DNA of 64,000 bases. Origin: Symsagittifera roscoffensis (Eukaryota; Xenacoelomorpha; Acoela; Convolutidae). The notes under the pieces are model-generated. The model had not been told where the DNA came from, ran no database searches, and saw only the letters and a list, made by a program, of their open reading frames with translations. A program made the position numbers and the translations under genes. Positions 34,440 through 47,039 of this stretch are shown here, in pieces. Numbering within the stretch: the stretch's first letter is position 1; each line of letters begins with the position of its first letter. The DNA is taken from NCBI RefSeq assembly GCF_963678635.1, contig NC_087065.1, forward strand, positions 69,196,956-69,260,955, read 5' to 3'.

Positions 34440-36780
34440 CCATTTTTTAACGGATACCGATGCACGATTGCCTCTCAGTGGCGGTACGGACGCCATGTAA
34501 ATGTTGCCTGGCCCAAAAATCATACAATCTATGCCGCAAATGTCATCAAACGCAGCATCAACTCGTGTTTTTATACTGGAAACGGAGAAAGCCAGTCACC
34601 TTGTTCCCCACGACCTATCTGGCACAATCGACGAAATCCTGTTGATCAAAGCCGGCATAGAAAGTAACCCTGGCCTTCAATACACACCTGCCCAACCTGT
34701 AATTGAAAAATAACGCGAGCACATAGAAGTTTTCAGTGCTTCTAGACGTGTGGGTTCACCAAACGTGCATTACACTTCGTAGATCCTCGGAATGGTCCAG
34801 AGAGTTTTACTGCCAAAATTGCTCTTACTGCAAAAACAATCCACCTCTATCTCAAACGCCCCAACCGAGAACAACTAAAACACGCCAACCAAGAGTAACT
34901 AAAACGCCCCAACCAAGAACCCTCATAAAAACCCCTTTCAAGCAATCAAACAATAATAAAGAAAACGAACAAAAAACAAGTTCCCAAAGAACTAAAACGG
35001 CCCTGGTTTGGCAAAGTTTTCTGCACCGCAGGCAAAATTTTGAAAAGCAAGCGAAAAAAAGTTTGTTTTTCGGCGCGCGCTCCCCCTCAAAACTAGTATA
35101 AATTAGCGCCCATGGCGCCTTTAGAAAAATTTTGGGGTCCGTTAGCCAAAAATGGATATCTCAAAATTGTTCAAAGGGGGATCTAACGAGTTTTGATGTA
35201 CTCTTGACTATAAATAGTAGTAGTGACCAGTAAAAAAAAAGTAGACAGCTTTTAGAGACCAACAGTGACCGGTCACTATAATATATACCAGTTGGTAACC
35301 CTATTCATGGAGGTAAATAATATCTTAGTGGCAACCATTCAAGAAACCAACATGAGCGACTTGTCAGTCTGTGAAGCTCCCCCAGGTTTTTGCTTAATTG
35401 CCGAAAACAGAGGCCCCTCTAAATGGAAAGGCCGCGGTTTAGCGTTCCTCAATTTACAGTTTCCACATCTCAAATTAGATTCTAATGATCAGCATAAATG
35501 AATCGATGGAAATATAATCCAATTGGATAAACTCTACATCAAACTAATCAACATTTTCATTTCCTCTCACTCAAGCTGCTCTTCGGTATACGTATTTTCA
35601 ATCAGCTCACTTTTAAATATGGCGATTTTGATGCACACCACTCACTCTGGTTCTCGAGCTTAACTAAAGATGTTAGAGGAACCAGTATTTCCAGAGAAAC
35701 TGACGACTCCGATTTTGTAGTGCTTAAAGGGAATCTGCCCACCAAATTATCCAGCACATGTGACAATTCACGAGACATGACTATAGCTAGCTTCTCCTTA
35801 GCAATGATTACCAATTGGACCACAGAGTTTTGCTAAGGGTCAGATCATCAAGCAGTTATACTCAAACTCAATTGTGATGTCGAGACAAAACATCCATCCA
35901 GCCGAACTTTCATTAACTTCAAAAAAGCAGCTAGGCAAGGCTTCAAGGAATCAACTGAACCTGCTTTCGTTTATGTAAACCTCCGCAAACAGTACCTCAA
36001 GTGGAAGCTACTTTTCGAAAAATTGTCTCAAAGGCTGCCAAATGACAATCCCACATGGCCGCATCAACGAATTCAAACCAAACTTTCCCTCTGAAACCGT
36101 CAAATTATCCAAACAAAGCGACGAAATTTAACTCAACAACCCTGGTGATCCTCAAATTTCCCAGATGAACAAATAACTCAATGACATTGTGAACAGACAC
36201 AAAAAGGATAAATGGATTGAGTTCGTCAACACTCTTAACCATCAAGGTATTAGCCGCAACCTCTGGAAGACTGTTAAAACGTTGCTGGCAACAACGCAGA
36301 CCATACATCAAACCAACCAATACACTTCGATAAGAAACAAGCTTACGATACCAAAACATGCGCCAATGTGTTTCAAAAATTTGTCTGCGGTGCAAAAACT
36401 TTAATAAAATAGAGCCAAGCCAGCCTTGGTAGTTTTGTGTCTATAATCCGATGGTCAGATCTTACATGAAAAATCAGGAGCATTAAAAAAACTCTTGTGT
36501 TCGGATTGATGGAAAAACACGATGGATAAATATAATATCTTCTAGTGGTCAATATCCGTTTACTTGGTCCGGTATGAAATCATCATTACCTCGCTCGAGG
36601 GGGATATAGTTAAAGACATCCAACAATTAATATCGAGTTTCATATCTGCCAAGGCATGGTCGTTTTTAGTTAATCAGGCATGAACTAGGAAAAATAGTTT
36701 GAACTTCATTCAGAGAAAGTCTGAAAACGGACCAGATAGTCTCCTCCAGGCAAATTTAAATGGCTGTGAATACGGTTTTA
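34440..36780 (+). pseudogene. Degraded LINE (non-LTR retrotransposon) in LicD intron
   Basis: Fragments of a LINE follow in order on the plus strand, in shifting frames. First come a gag-like leader with SGTIDEILLIKAGIESNPG and a Cys-rich WVHQTC...FYCQNC finger (34600-34835). The apurinic-type endonuclease follows, with ILVATIQETNMSDL and GRGLAFLNLQFP (35330-35470), YGDFDAHHSLWFSSLTKDVRG (35617-35680) and GSDHQAVILKL (35836-35870). A linker with KTVKTLLATTQ (36265-36300) comes next. Part of reverse transcriptase (IDGKTRW; SLEGDIVKDIQQLISSFISA, 36590-36650) is last, with the catalytic core apparently deleted. Many stops make it dead. It sits antisense to the host gene. Confidence 0.85.
35005..35190 (+). 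mobile_element. Partial hAT-type MITE inside the LINE relic
   Basis: The segment from CTGCACCGCAGGCAAAATTT through GGCGCGCGCTCCCCCTCAAA to GGGGTCCGTTAGCCAAAAATG matches the right-central part of the complete MITE at 49882-50304. The ends are missing, so it was truncated after insertion. Confidence 0.8.
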
Positions 36781-36783
36781 CAA

Positions 36784-36866
36784 CAATTATTATTGAAATG
36801 CTAGCCTGAAAACAATTTATTCTATTATTAGTTTTGAGCGGCCATAAATTTGAATAATTTTTAGAG
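36784..36866. other. Intron sequence next to LicD exon
   Basis: Short AT-rich gap between the LINE relic and the splice donor at 36867-36872; nothing else seen. Confidence 0.4.
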
Positions 36867-36872
36867 ACTCAC

Positions 36873-37109
36873 CTGACTCAAAGCTCGTCCCAAATGATAA
36901 ACTCTGACAACTGTTTCGGAGTCAGTGTAACTGAACTCGTTCGTTCTCTTCGGAACATCCGGATCAGGAAGTCTGAAGCTCCACAAGTTTTGGTTCGCTT
37001 CAAAAATCAAATCTTTTTCTGGATCGGCGATTTTGTCAATGCATAACTTTTCAGTGTCAACATGCAAGTTGTGTGTCATTTTCTTGCAAATATTTGCGCA
37101 GCGCAACAA
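36873..37109 (-). CDS. LicD-like transferase, upstream exon
   Basis: A minus-strand exon ending HLGRALSQ at a GTGAGT donor (36867-36872). It joins in phase to the catalytic exon to give a continuous ALSQ-VFLKHGLYYW. The upstream part (HNLHVDTEKLCIDKIADPEK, LWSFRLPDPDVPKRTNEF) has no family I know. The upstream border is uncertain: acceptor-like sequence lies between about 37085 and 37110, and the frame's first Met is at 37109. An N-terminal signal or anchor exon is not seen. Confidence 0.7.
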
Positions 37110-37642
37110 AAATGAGAATCAATATGAAAATCTAGATTTTACAACGCAGCTCAAAATAAAGCGTGTTGTGGCAATTCTGATTGTTTTAAAGATTTTCGTT
37201 CCACTCAAAAGATGTTTCTTAACAACAAAAATATAGATATATTCAGCGTAATATTATTTTTGAGATCATAAAACCTGCATATATACAATTCGGTAAAGCC
37301 TTTGTGCATAAGTAAATTCAAATCAGAAATTAAATTACAGCGTCTGGTTTGAGCTTGAGGCCACAAAAAATAAACCACTGTTTTAAACCACGCCGTGTCC
37401 GTGTGTCTTTTTAGAAGAAAGCGAGCGTAATAATACACAAATACACAATCGACGGAAAATGTATCAAACGCGTGTCTCAGTTAAACAGTTAAGCTTAGAC
37501 TAGAAATTTAAAGCGGATATTTTAAAATTTGGTTGCGGGATTGTGTAAAGAGGCAACGAACGAGGTTGGTATAAATTTGTCCCAAGGTAGATAAAGCAAA
37601 GAATGCGGCCAAAAGGTAGACAACCTTTATTTCATACCGGTC

Positions 37643-37800
37643 AAAAAGTAGACAAATATATTTTAACCAATCAAAATCGAGAACAGAGGAAACTCAGGAA
37701 ATTGATAATTAATAATTATTTATTTCCTAAGTGTGTCTCTTGCTCTTGTTTCTGCTTGGTTGATATAGTAGTTGTCTAGCTTATGACTTGTCTACTTTTC
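37643..37800. repeat. Short inverted-repeat element
   Basis: AAAAGTAGACAA at about 37646 is matched by its exact complement TTGTCTACTTTT at about 37788. The spacer includes AATTAATAATTATTTATT. A related AATCAATAATTATTTATTG and TTGTCTACTA occur near 22386-22460. Possibly a small MITE; ends and target duplication are not clear. Confidence 0.45.
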
Positions 37801-37914
37801 GCTCCGTAACCGTAAAGCAACAGGACATTAAAACGACAAAAAAAATTAGACGAGCATGCTTTTCAACTCCATGGTAGGACAAAATTTACAATACGTTAAA
37901 GCAGACAAAATTCA

Positions 37915-38114
37915 AGGATCTACTTAAGAGTCCCGCTTCAAGAAAAGGAAGAGAGTGGAGATTGTTAAGAAGGTTAAGTTAGTCGAATTTTCGACGAATC
38001 AGAATGCACCAAATTAGAGTTCTCAATACAAAGCTCTAGCGCTAATTTACTGTATGTATTTATAGGGGTGGAGATTCTTCAGTAGATATTATGGGGGGAT
38101 TGTTAATTAAATCC
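37915..38114. mobile_element. Diverged solitary copy of the array MITE
   Basis: Colinear with the MITE of the intronic array: AGGATCTACTTAA start, TTCAAGAAAAGGAAGAGAG, GAATTTTCGACGAATCAGAA, GGGGTGGAGATTCTTCAGTA, and a GGGGGATTGTTAATTAAATCC end. It lacks the long C-run. It shows that this MITE existed outside the array and has aged independently. Confidence 0.85.
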
Positions 38115-38709
38115 AAATTCAAATTAGTTTTCTTTTGCACTTTTTCGAAAGAAAAAAAACATTTTGCCATTTGCAGAAATATCAACTCAAAGTCTTGCAA
38201 TCCAATTTAAAAGCATTCAGTTGAGAAATTTTTGAGCTTTTACAAGGTTTGCATTAATTATAATACTTTTTTTTAGTATTAAGACCTATCCCCTCAATAA
38301 ACTTGTAGAAAAACTGTAAATTCTTAAAAACAAAAATTGTTCTTAAAACCAAAGTAAATTCTTAAAAACGAAATTTAAACCATTTTTCAGATAACTTGTT
38401 AGAGAATCCGTTTTTTTTGTGTCCCAACAGCTGTCGTCTTGATCGCCGATAAAATAGCGTAATTTTACCAAACAATTTTTAGCTTTAATTAAAAGACACT
38501 TATTTTTTAGGCGGCCAAACGGGGACGTTCAAAAGCACCCAAGTACAACAGTACCGGAAGTGAAAATGGGTCCAAGAAAGCCGAAAAATGAGGACAACTG
38601 AAATTTGGAGTTCTGTTTGCATTTTAATGGCAAATTGCTTGAATACTGTTTTGTTTGTGACGCCGAGAAGAAAACTTGACAATTTGCTGAGTTAATTGTT
38701 CATTCCGCG

Positions 38710-39127
38710 GGGGCGGGTTCTTATGCTTGAGGGACCGAATGCTTGAAAAAATTCAACCAATCAAAATTGCAAAGCGTTTCTATTGGCTAAACGTCTTTCT
38801 CACAAAACCGAAGTCAATATTAGCAGAAAATATATTAAATCAGTGGTAAATAATCAAAAATTTTACAAATTGCGGGTTAAACCCGCGTTACTATTCAAAT
38901 AATCTTCAAAATTAATGAGTTGAAAGTTAAAAGAATTTTTCAGTCTTGCAAACTCATCTGCTTATTATCTAATTGGTCAATATTAACACTAATGGCCTGG
39001 ATTTGTTTTCTTACTTTGAGATTTTCGCGATTTACTTTGAGATTTTGAATGCTCAGTTCTGATTGGCTGAAAGTAAGCTAAAATTAGTTTCAAGCATTTG
39101 GTCCCTCAAGCATGAGGGACTCCACTT
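38710..39127. mobile_element. 418-bp MITE with 8-bp target duplication
   Basis: The left end has CTTATGCTTGAGGGACCGAA followed by TGCTTGAA. The right end has the inverted counterpart (TTCAAGCATTTGGTCCCTCA, then AGCATGAGGG), about 28 bp with two mismatches, and weaker pairing outward. ATTCCGCG stands immediately on both sides (38702-38709 and 39128-39135), a perfect 8-bp target duplication as made by hAT-type transposases. No coding capacity. Confidence 0.85.
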
Positions 39128-39135
39128 ATTCCGCG

Positions 39136-41730
39136 CTTGGGGAAATTTGTTAATTTATCAAGCGGCATCAATTGAAATGGTCAATTTTGACTTTTCAACT
39201 ACCGTCGATTTGAGTTAATTATGTTGTCAGTGATTTGGGATGAGTGAGAACAGTATTCTAATATTTATTTTCGGCATTGTTTCAACCAAATTTTTTTTCG
39301 GCTCTGTTGTACTTCGGCACTGTTGAACAACACTTTCTTTTTCGGCACTATGCACTTCGGCTCAGTCGAGTCTTCTATCAGTCTCATGTAATAAAACTTA
39401 CGCATGATTGTTTTACAGACGAAAAAAGACGCTTAGTCTGGGTTTGAGCTTCATTAGTTGAGACAGTTACCTCAGTGTTTATCAAAAAAACTATCAATTA
39501 CAAAAACAGAAGAGTTTAAAAGAGCGACAAAAACTGATTTAGACGCACAACAATTGTTGTGCCGCATTCAATCGCAGCAGAGTGAAGTGGAGCAAGCGTT
39601 TGCTACTTGCTTATGCTAAAATTAAGCATGCGGTTCTGACTGCTTAATTGTTTTCAGTCTGCTAAACTATCGGTTTGCTAGAAGCCTGTCTCCTAAAAAA
39701 ACATGCCCTCGTTCAACATTTCATTGCAAGCAAAAATTATTCCATATGCCATTTTAACGGTCTCCCGAGCGGAACGCCTCACTACAACAATTGATAGAGA
39801 AATTATAAAATAATATTAAAAATCATTGAGAAAACAAGTTTCCAAAATCAAGAACAAATTTTCCTTGAGCTAACGATAACATACAGATGAATTAGGAATA
39901 TTTAAATCTGAATCTTTTAAGAAAACCAGTCACAAATCGTAAAAACATTTGCCAGAATAACCAAAAAAAACTAAAGTCTGTAAATTCCACGCTTGCTACA
40001 AAAGAAAACACAATCACTCCATAAAATGTTATAACGAACTAAAAAGCGATCAATTTGAACCTTGAACGCAAAGACGAAGCGTTGCGGGGCTTTGCATCAC
40101 TTGCAAAACAACACAAAAACACTCAATTTATCACAATCATAGCATTGCAAGTAAGCAGACACAGAGCGATTAAGTCAAAAAAAATTTGCCTCTGTAAAAA
40201 ACTTTTGGCTTGTTTCGATCGAAGTTCAATTAAAGGAAAACGTATTTTGAAAGCTGCGTTTACTAATTGGCAGCATTTACGCTAAAAACAGTTAGTAAAA
40301 TTTGAGCCGATAAAACTAAGGTGAACACCCGTAGAGCCGAAAACAAAATTGTTGCAACGAAAGATAGTCGTCACTACGATTGCCAACTCGAAGCTTTCAT
40401 ATCCCCTTCAGTTGAACTTTCAGGAATGAAGAATATTATCACATTAATGCACAGCTCAAGTCATGCAAGGATTTAGTGGTGGTAATCGAGACTTTTTAAC
40501 ATGGAAAAGTGAAGTTCCGGCGGTTTTATGAATTTTGTTAATTGCAAGCGTAAACAAATAGCTTCTGACAAATTTTTCTTAAAATTAGTTACATGGAAAT
40601 CGAACTGGATCATAACTCCGCAATTTGAGCCGGATCTAGAGTTTTGTGAGAATTCATTTTGTTTTCAAACTTATTTTGAAATTTTTCGGCCATTGTCGAC
40701 CGCGTTTTTGAAAAAATGGCCAAAGCCGTTTTAGACACCCAACAAAAAAGTCTAGCTAAAACGATGGGTTTATAGCATGTGTTTCCCCTCAAAACATTCT
40801 AAGGCCCGCCGGCAAAACGTACGTCGCTACATATTTAAAAGTTTCAGAGCGAGTCTTTGAATGCGAATAAGTCCAAGGAAAAAAGTTTTGAACAAAATAT
40901 TTGCAATAGTAATTCAAATTTGCACATTTTAACTGATAAATTAGTCATATTGTCATATTTCCTGAAAACCGATTTAAAAAAACGCGAGTCATAAAAAAAA
41001 CGCTTTATTGTTATTAAACTGAGCATTTTTGGAGAATGAGTAAATTAACAACTGATCCGATAAGACTGAACGGACCAACAGGAAGCATAAATAAAATTAA
41101 ATGTCTCTTTTATGGAAAAAAAAGAAATTCTAATTGCAATTTTCTCCGTATGCAAAAAGATACGAAAAAGGTGATTGAAAATCAGACAAAAGTACAGCCT
41201 GTTATTTCAGAAAATTGAATCGACAGTTAATTACAAACTCCAATGAAAATTTCAAACATTTTCAATACCACGAACCCAGATGATACGCAAAAATTTGTAT
41301 GCTTAAATTTGAACAGCATGATATGAAGAAAACTGGAAGCCCTGAACACTGTGCAAGTAGCACAGAAAGTTCCGAGCGCAGTTAACTCATCAACAACTTC
41401 TTCTAACCCTAATATTTGGGTAACTGAATTTGAGCTTTAAAAAACGAACATAGATGCAAAGCTGCACTTGCAAACAAGCAAAAATGGCGTGTGGAAGCTT
41501 TCAACTACAGCAACTTACCCAATTAGGCACCTAAATTGTGAAAAACAAACTTCAAAGCCGCCTACTGGATTCGAAGCACCGGCCTCAAGAGTTAGAGCCT
41601 GATGTTTTCAATAGCTCTTTATCGCTTTATTGTCTTCACATACCAGCCAAAAAGCAACCAAAGCAAATAAAATACATGCTATTAAGTCGCCAATGCTAAA
41701 TTATCTAAATGATACCTTGCAGTGCATTTT
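39136..41730. other. Long non-coding stretch
   Basis: Several short lysine-rich open frames, none convincing. Short sequences also found in other repeats occur here: TTAATTGCAAGCGTAAA near 40540 (also 32955 and 48565) and GAGCCGAAAACAAAAYT near 40337 (also 49523). It is probably built of old transposon debris. Confidence 0.4.
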
Positions 41731-41737
41731 TTGAGCC

Positions 41738-41912
41738 TTCACTTCACAAAATAGTTTAGCCTGGTAACAGGACTGCTATTACGTTTTTTTAATCACATAA
41801 ACAGAGCATTTTCAAACACTGTGATAAATAGTTTTGACCATTGTATGTTTTTATCGGCTTAACATATTTCGTGATTAAGTTCGTTCTTTAGTGATTCTGC
41901 CATTTCGGAGTC
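41738..41912. repeat. 175-bp direct repeat, left copy
   Basis: Runs from TTCACTTCACAAAATAGTTT to CTGCCATTTCGGAGTC and matches 43209-43382 with only a few differences. The spacing is about 1.47 kb. Confidence 0.92.
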
Positions 41913-42049
41913 GGAAAAAAATTAACACGCGAAAATCACGTGGAAACACCTGAATACAAAATTCCTTTTTTGATGTCAGTTAAGAAAAACATTAATTCTC
42001 TCTCTCTGGTTCTGTTAAAAACTATTGAGAGATCAGATATAGCAAAGAA

Positions 42050-42125
42050 TGACTCTCGCTCTTGCTCTCTCTTTTTCTCTCAATTTTTTTCTCTCTCTCT
42101 CTCTCTATGTCTTTAATGTCTCTCT
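42050..42125. repeat. CT-rich simple repeat
   Basis: Interrupted (CT)n/(TCTT)n tract between the two 175-bp direct repeats. Confidence 0.85.
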
Positions 42126-42639
42126 TTCTCTTCTTCTCGAGGCTGTTTGAGCCCGTTTTTCATCAGCACCACGAAAAAAAAATTTCCGCTCTTAAGAAGC
42201 AATTTCGAATAGAAAAAGCACGCAAATTAAGTAAATCTATTTGTAGAACATGGCAATCAACAAAATAAAGCAAAAAATATAGGCCATGAAGCCAAAAATA
42301 TAGCGAAACGTTTAGTGGTACTCATACTTTAGCAGATCTATTTGTAAGACTTCAAAAATTAAAACATAACGACGCCCTATTTTTGGTCTGCAAAGAAGTT
42401 AAATTGCGTAAAATTTTTTGTCAATAATTAAACCGAGCTCAATAAAGCCGACAAAATAACAAATTCAAAATTGTGAGTTGATTATAACATAAAATTTTAG
42501 AACTAATTAATGAAACTTTCGAACATGCTTAGTTTATTTGATCTAGAACACGTCCAAATTTCAGCGGATAGTTTAGCAATAAAAGTTCGATCTGTTTCTA
42601 CAGTAAAACAAATCAGCTGAATAAATAGGCATTATGAGA

Positions 42640-43200
42640 AATTTTGCACTGGATATTCCTACCGTTTGGAGTGTAGCTCACTGAATTCAGAGACAAGACT
42701 TCAAGGACATTCTAAAAATCGAGTGGAATCCAATTTTAAATTTCCGTGGATTCCGAGTACAAATAGTTTTAAACGTAAGCTTTGTCGGTTGGCTCATTAG
42801 TTGTGTTGCAAATTTTGCAATGAGCGAATATTGCGAAAAAATCTCCTCGGAGATCCAGCAAAATAAGCGGATTCAGCAAAATGAAACTGATTCTGCAAAA
42901 ATGCAATAAATAAATAATGATTTTAGTGGATTTCAGAACTTGTAAGCAAATTCCGTAATTTTAAGCAGATTCCGCGAATCTTAAGTGTAAATTATAACGA
43001 ACACATACCTGTTTACGGATTCAGCAAACTATTCTAGATTCCGCAATTTTTTTTCCAGATGCTGGAAATTTTACTGCTTTCGTAACAATTGAGAAATATT
43101 GTTTTAGCTATTTGTTCGTGGAATCCAAAACAGCAAAATTATCAAAGTAAAAAATTCGTGTCGAGGATTCCGCGACAAATTTGTTTTCAGCCTGTTGCGA
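42640..43200. repeat. Region with recurring GATTCCGCAA-type words
   Basis: Words such as GATTCAGCAAA, GATTCCGC and AATTCCGT recur at irregular spacing on the same strand. It looks like a decayed short tandem repeat; no coding role seen. Confidence 0.35.
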
Positions 43201-43208
43201 AATCCGCA

Positions 43209-43382
43209 TTCACTTCACAAAATAGTTTAGCCTGGTAACAGGACTGCTCTTACGTTTTTTAATCACATAAACAGAGCATTTTCAAACACTGTGATAAATA
43301 GTTTTGACCATTGTATGTTTTTATCGGCTTAACAATTTTCGTGATTAAGTTTGTTCTTTAGTGATTCTGCCATTTCGGAGTC
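43209..43382. repeat. 175-bp direct repeat, right copy
   Basis: Partner of 41738-41912. The pair flanks about 1.3 kb of sequence without coding content. The repeats do not begin TG or end CA, so a short LTR element (TRIM) is possible but unsupported; a simple duplication is equally likely. Confidence 0.92.
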
Positions 43383-43389
43383 AATTTCG

Positions 43390-44870
43390 AAAGAGTCAAA
43401 AAATCATTTATCCAAAAAAAAAACTTTTCGAAAAGGATTATCGAACTGGAAGTAGATGAAAATAAAGTTTTAATTTATTCTGGCTCTATACTTAATTTAT
43501 TTGGATTTCAAACAATCAAGTAATTTTTATTCTATGTTCCGACCAGGCTAAACGAAAACTGTTCGACTGATGAACTTTATTTCGACTATATAATCGGTCG
43601 GACTGTTTATGTTCGACCGTGTAGTGGTAACTTTGGCCATGTTTGACGGACTAAACTACAGAATGTTAGAATAATTTCGACATTTTTTGGTTTTTTCGAG
43701 TTTTTGTTTGTACGATCTCCAAAATAGGTGGGAAGGACTTCTGATTCAGGTGTAATTTTACTATGCCAATTCAGGTACCATAAGTGGGCATTAGATGGGT
43801 TCGATTGATCCATAATAGTCAATTTCCTCCAATCACGATTCTAGGTTATATGGAACACGCTCAAAGTTTTATCTGGTTTTGAGAAAAAAAAAACAGTTTG
43901 TCTGAAGAGGGAAAAATGAAGAGTATAAAGTGGCGTCATCGTGACAAGTGCTGACTGTGAATAATTTTATAAGTAAGGTTAGCCAAAAAAAATCGTTCCA
44001 CATGAATTTTATTACATTCCATTTAAAACTTTCGCTTTTAGATTTTTTCCGATTTTAAGTTATCACATTGATCAAGAACCGCAGTTTCTGTACTTTTTTT
44101 GCATTTATGAACTATATTTTGTTTGCTAGAATATACCAAATTATAACAGACTAGAGGATCAATTGTCATGTAAACTGAAATAAACGCAAAAGCACAATTA
44201 TGGCTTAAATTATTCATCAGAGTTTCATCGAGTTTTTCATCAACTTACTTTTAAAGCTGACTGCCATTCAAGCTTTACTACTCTGTAGTATTAATTCGCA
44301 GGTGACAAAAAACTAAGTACGGGTAATTTTTTTTGTGGAAAAGGAGTTTTTCATTGATCAAAATTATGGGGTTTCGATAATTAGAGTAGGGAAAAAAAAA
44401 AACGTTTTTTTTTTGTAAAAATCAATTAAACTGCGTTTCTTCGAATTTTTATTTTTCGAAACCCAGCCTGTTTTTCATTCTTATACACTAATCGCCGCGG
44501 TTCCACTCCCAGATATCGCTAGTTTTTAGCGGAAAACATTATAAAATAATAAACAATGTTTTACATTTTCTTTTTTAAAACGTGGCTTCTTTGCCTTGTT
44601 TTAAAACACTCCCAACCTTTCGACAATTAAGTAATGCAGAGTATTTAGACATAACAACTTAATAAGCATCTGCATAACTTTCTTGGTTGAAAAAATTCCA
44701 ATTAATTCAGGTTATTGGCGTCTAGTTCCTGTCAAAAACTGTTAAAAGTCAGGGAAAAGCAAAACGATATAAGCTAAATTTCATTGGTATAGACCCTCAG
44801 TCTTGTAAATAAAAGAAGCTCAATGAATAAAATATGAAACCATGTAACTTCATCAGTCAGTAATTTGGGT
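43390..44870. other. Non-coding stretch
   Basis: No supported feature; long A and T runs. Confidence 0.4.
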
Positions 44871-44883
44871 CGTTTGAAATTCT

Positions 44884-45408
44884 CTAGAACAGTCCTGATG
44901 ATTCTGCCATGTTTGCAGCGGCTACATCTGTCAATTTATGCTTACTGATGTAATGTTTCTTCATATATGATTTAGTCTTCAATTTGACACTACAAATTTG
45001 ACACTGCATCAATAAATCTCCACCCCCGAAATGTTTCAGCTGATAATGTGTCCTTAAATGGTCTTTTCTCGAAGCTACGTATGGACACATCTTACACGAA
45101 AAGTCTCCATCAGCAATTGTCGGAATCAAATTCAAGGTCTTCAAGTCTTTTTCTAAGACATTGAAACCACCTCTGACAGTCGACACTTTTCTCACAGCTT
45201 TAGCTCTTGGTTCCGGAACTAAGTTGTTAATCGCTCTTTTTCTTACAGCAGGGGTTAAGGGATCTTTTACAGTGTCGGAGCTTTCGATTAGAATCAATTC
45301 GCCAACAATTGAATGCGAGTCCTTATCTGATATGTTGAGAGAACGAAAAGGAGCCAATATGTTTTGACAGACGAAGTCGTACAAAGAAACGGTCAGTTCA
45401 ATAGCCAT
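44884..45408 (-). CDS. Two-finger C2H2 zinc-finger protein, paralogue 1
   Basis: An uninterrupted 174-residue frame starting MAIELTVSLYDF. After a low-complexity N-terminal half with a basic patch (AVRKRAINN, PRAKAVRK), two C2H2 fingers sit at the C-terminus: CKMCPY...HLRTHYQLKH (about residues 108-129) and CQICSV...YMKKHYISKH (about 137-158), both C-x2-C-x12-H-x4-H. It is probably a nuclear nucleic-acid-binding protein. A paralogue lies 5.4 kb away on the same strand (50791-51330) with conserved fingers and a diverged N-terminus, so the frame is under selection. A single exon is the simplest reading. Confidence 0.85.
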   Translation of the reverse strand: MAIELTVSLYDFVCQNILAPFRSLNISDKDSHSIVGELILIESSDTVKDPLTPAVRKRAINNLVPEPRAKAVRKVSTVRGGFNVLEKDLKTLNLIPTIADGDFSCKMCPYVASRKDHLRTHYQLKHFGGGDLLMQCQICSVKLKTKSYMKKHYISKHKLTDVAAANMAESSGLF

Positions 45409-45429
45409 TGTGCCTTGAAACTCAATAAA

Positions 45430-47030
45430 AAAAAATTTAAAAAAATTTCTGGCCCCATTAAGCTAAAATCCAAGTTTAACAGTCTAAAATAAAAACTGCG
45501 CTTGTTTCAACTATTTATGATGAAGGCAAGTAATTACCAACTATTCTAACTGTTTAAAAGTATTTCAAAAAATAACAAAAAGGAATAGTTAACTAGAAAA
45601 GCAGTCTAATTAATCCAGTCTGAAAATTAGCCTGAAAACGGAGATATCCAGACCAGTTTCTCTCGAAACATACAATTTTTTAAATCTTTTTGGAACCCGA
45701 ATCACGGCTGAAAGGGGCTTCAATATGATACCACTCAAGAATACCTACAAGCTTTCTTTGAAGCAGTCGAAATCGGTCGGCAAAAACACAGTTGCTACTC
45801 AATAGTTCTTTCCGGTCACTTTCAGTAACGCTTTCGAATAAAATTTCTAGTTTGTTTAAAAAACATCGCCATCTCACTAAAACTTTTGCAATTACAGAGC
45901 ATTCACTCTCTATCGTTGACACGTGTGTAGTAAAGCACACCACAGAAGTGATAATAAAATTCTCGTGATAATACAATTCTCGTAATACAATTCTCGATAA
46001 CACAATTCTCGTAATTGAAGCCGTTGTTCCAAACAATTTAAGAGAAAAATTGCCCAGGAAAAGACTGAAATACAAGTAACATGTCTGTCGATTGACCGCA
46101 ATGCAATTAACTTCTCGGCTGGTTTTAATACAGAGGGTAAGCTGCACTTCGCAAATACAAGAAAAAAACGGCCTAAACTTAGCTCTAAGAACATCAAAAA
46201 AATTAAATTAACGAAAACTTTCAAATTTCGAAATAAACATGCGAATCAGAACGTGCCACATTTTCTGATACAGATTAAAAAAATATCATAAATTCAAAAA
46301 AAAACGATATAATAACTTTTGTTTTCCTATATTGATTTTAAAAATTGTGAATCAAAACAAATCCAGCTCAGTAAGCTCATAACGAAATGAACTATCGGAC
46401 GAAACAAATTTAAAAATTAGAGGCAAACCAAAGTTAAATCTTTCTCAATTATACAAAGATCACATCAAAGAGAATCGTCATAGAAAAGTTTGATAATCCA
46501 AAATGCCTGAGCGTTTTTCAAGATAACCATGGAAAAAGTCAACAAGGAACTCGATATGATGGGAAAAAAATATTTAAAAAATCAACAAAAAACGACGGTA
46601 TGGATGCCCTGAAAAAAAAACATTTAGTTTGTCTGATCAATTTTTTATCTTAATTGCAACTCAACAGTAAGACGCGAAACACTTACTCAAAAATTGTATT
46701 TACTATTTGGAAATCTGTTATAAAAAGTTTCATAGCTTTATCCTCAAAGTCAAGGCATAAAAAATAACTAGCGCATGACTCACACCTCCGGTGCTTTGAA
46801 TAGATTATTGAACGTGAAAAAAGTTTCTGTAAATCCATATCACAAAAAAACAATCATTTTAAACGCAACCGTGTAAAAAAAACAGGGCCCATTTATTAGC
46901 TGTAACGTCAATGAGACTTTTTGAAAAAAAAAATCATTCGTTTTATGGAACAATTTGAAAATTGATAATTAAAATTGTCATCTCGGCAACTGAAATCGAA
47001 AAAATCAAACAAAAGCCAAATTGGTAACAC
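45430..47030. other. Mostly non-coding; contains a SINE-like piece near 46135-46175
   Basis: The word AAGCTGCACTTCGCAAATAC near 46140 is shared with the dispersed SINE-like family at 49000, 49295, 62790 and 63420. A stutter AATTCTCGTAATACAATTCT occurs near 45955-46015. Open frames at 45680-46224 on the minus strand overlap this repeat and are not believed. Confidence 0.45.
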
Positions 47031-47039
47031 CCAATAGTA

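Noticed and set aside
45680-46224. Minus-strand open frames with hydrophobic start (possible secreted protein)
   Set aside because: They overlap a SINE-like piece and a stuttering AATTCTCGTAAT tract, show no domain and have no supporting splice sites.
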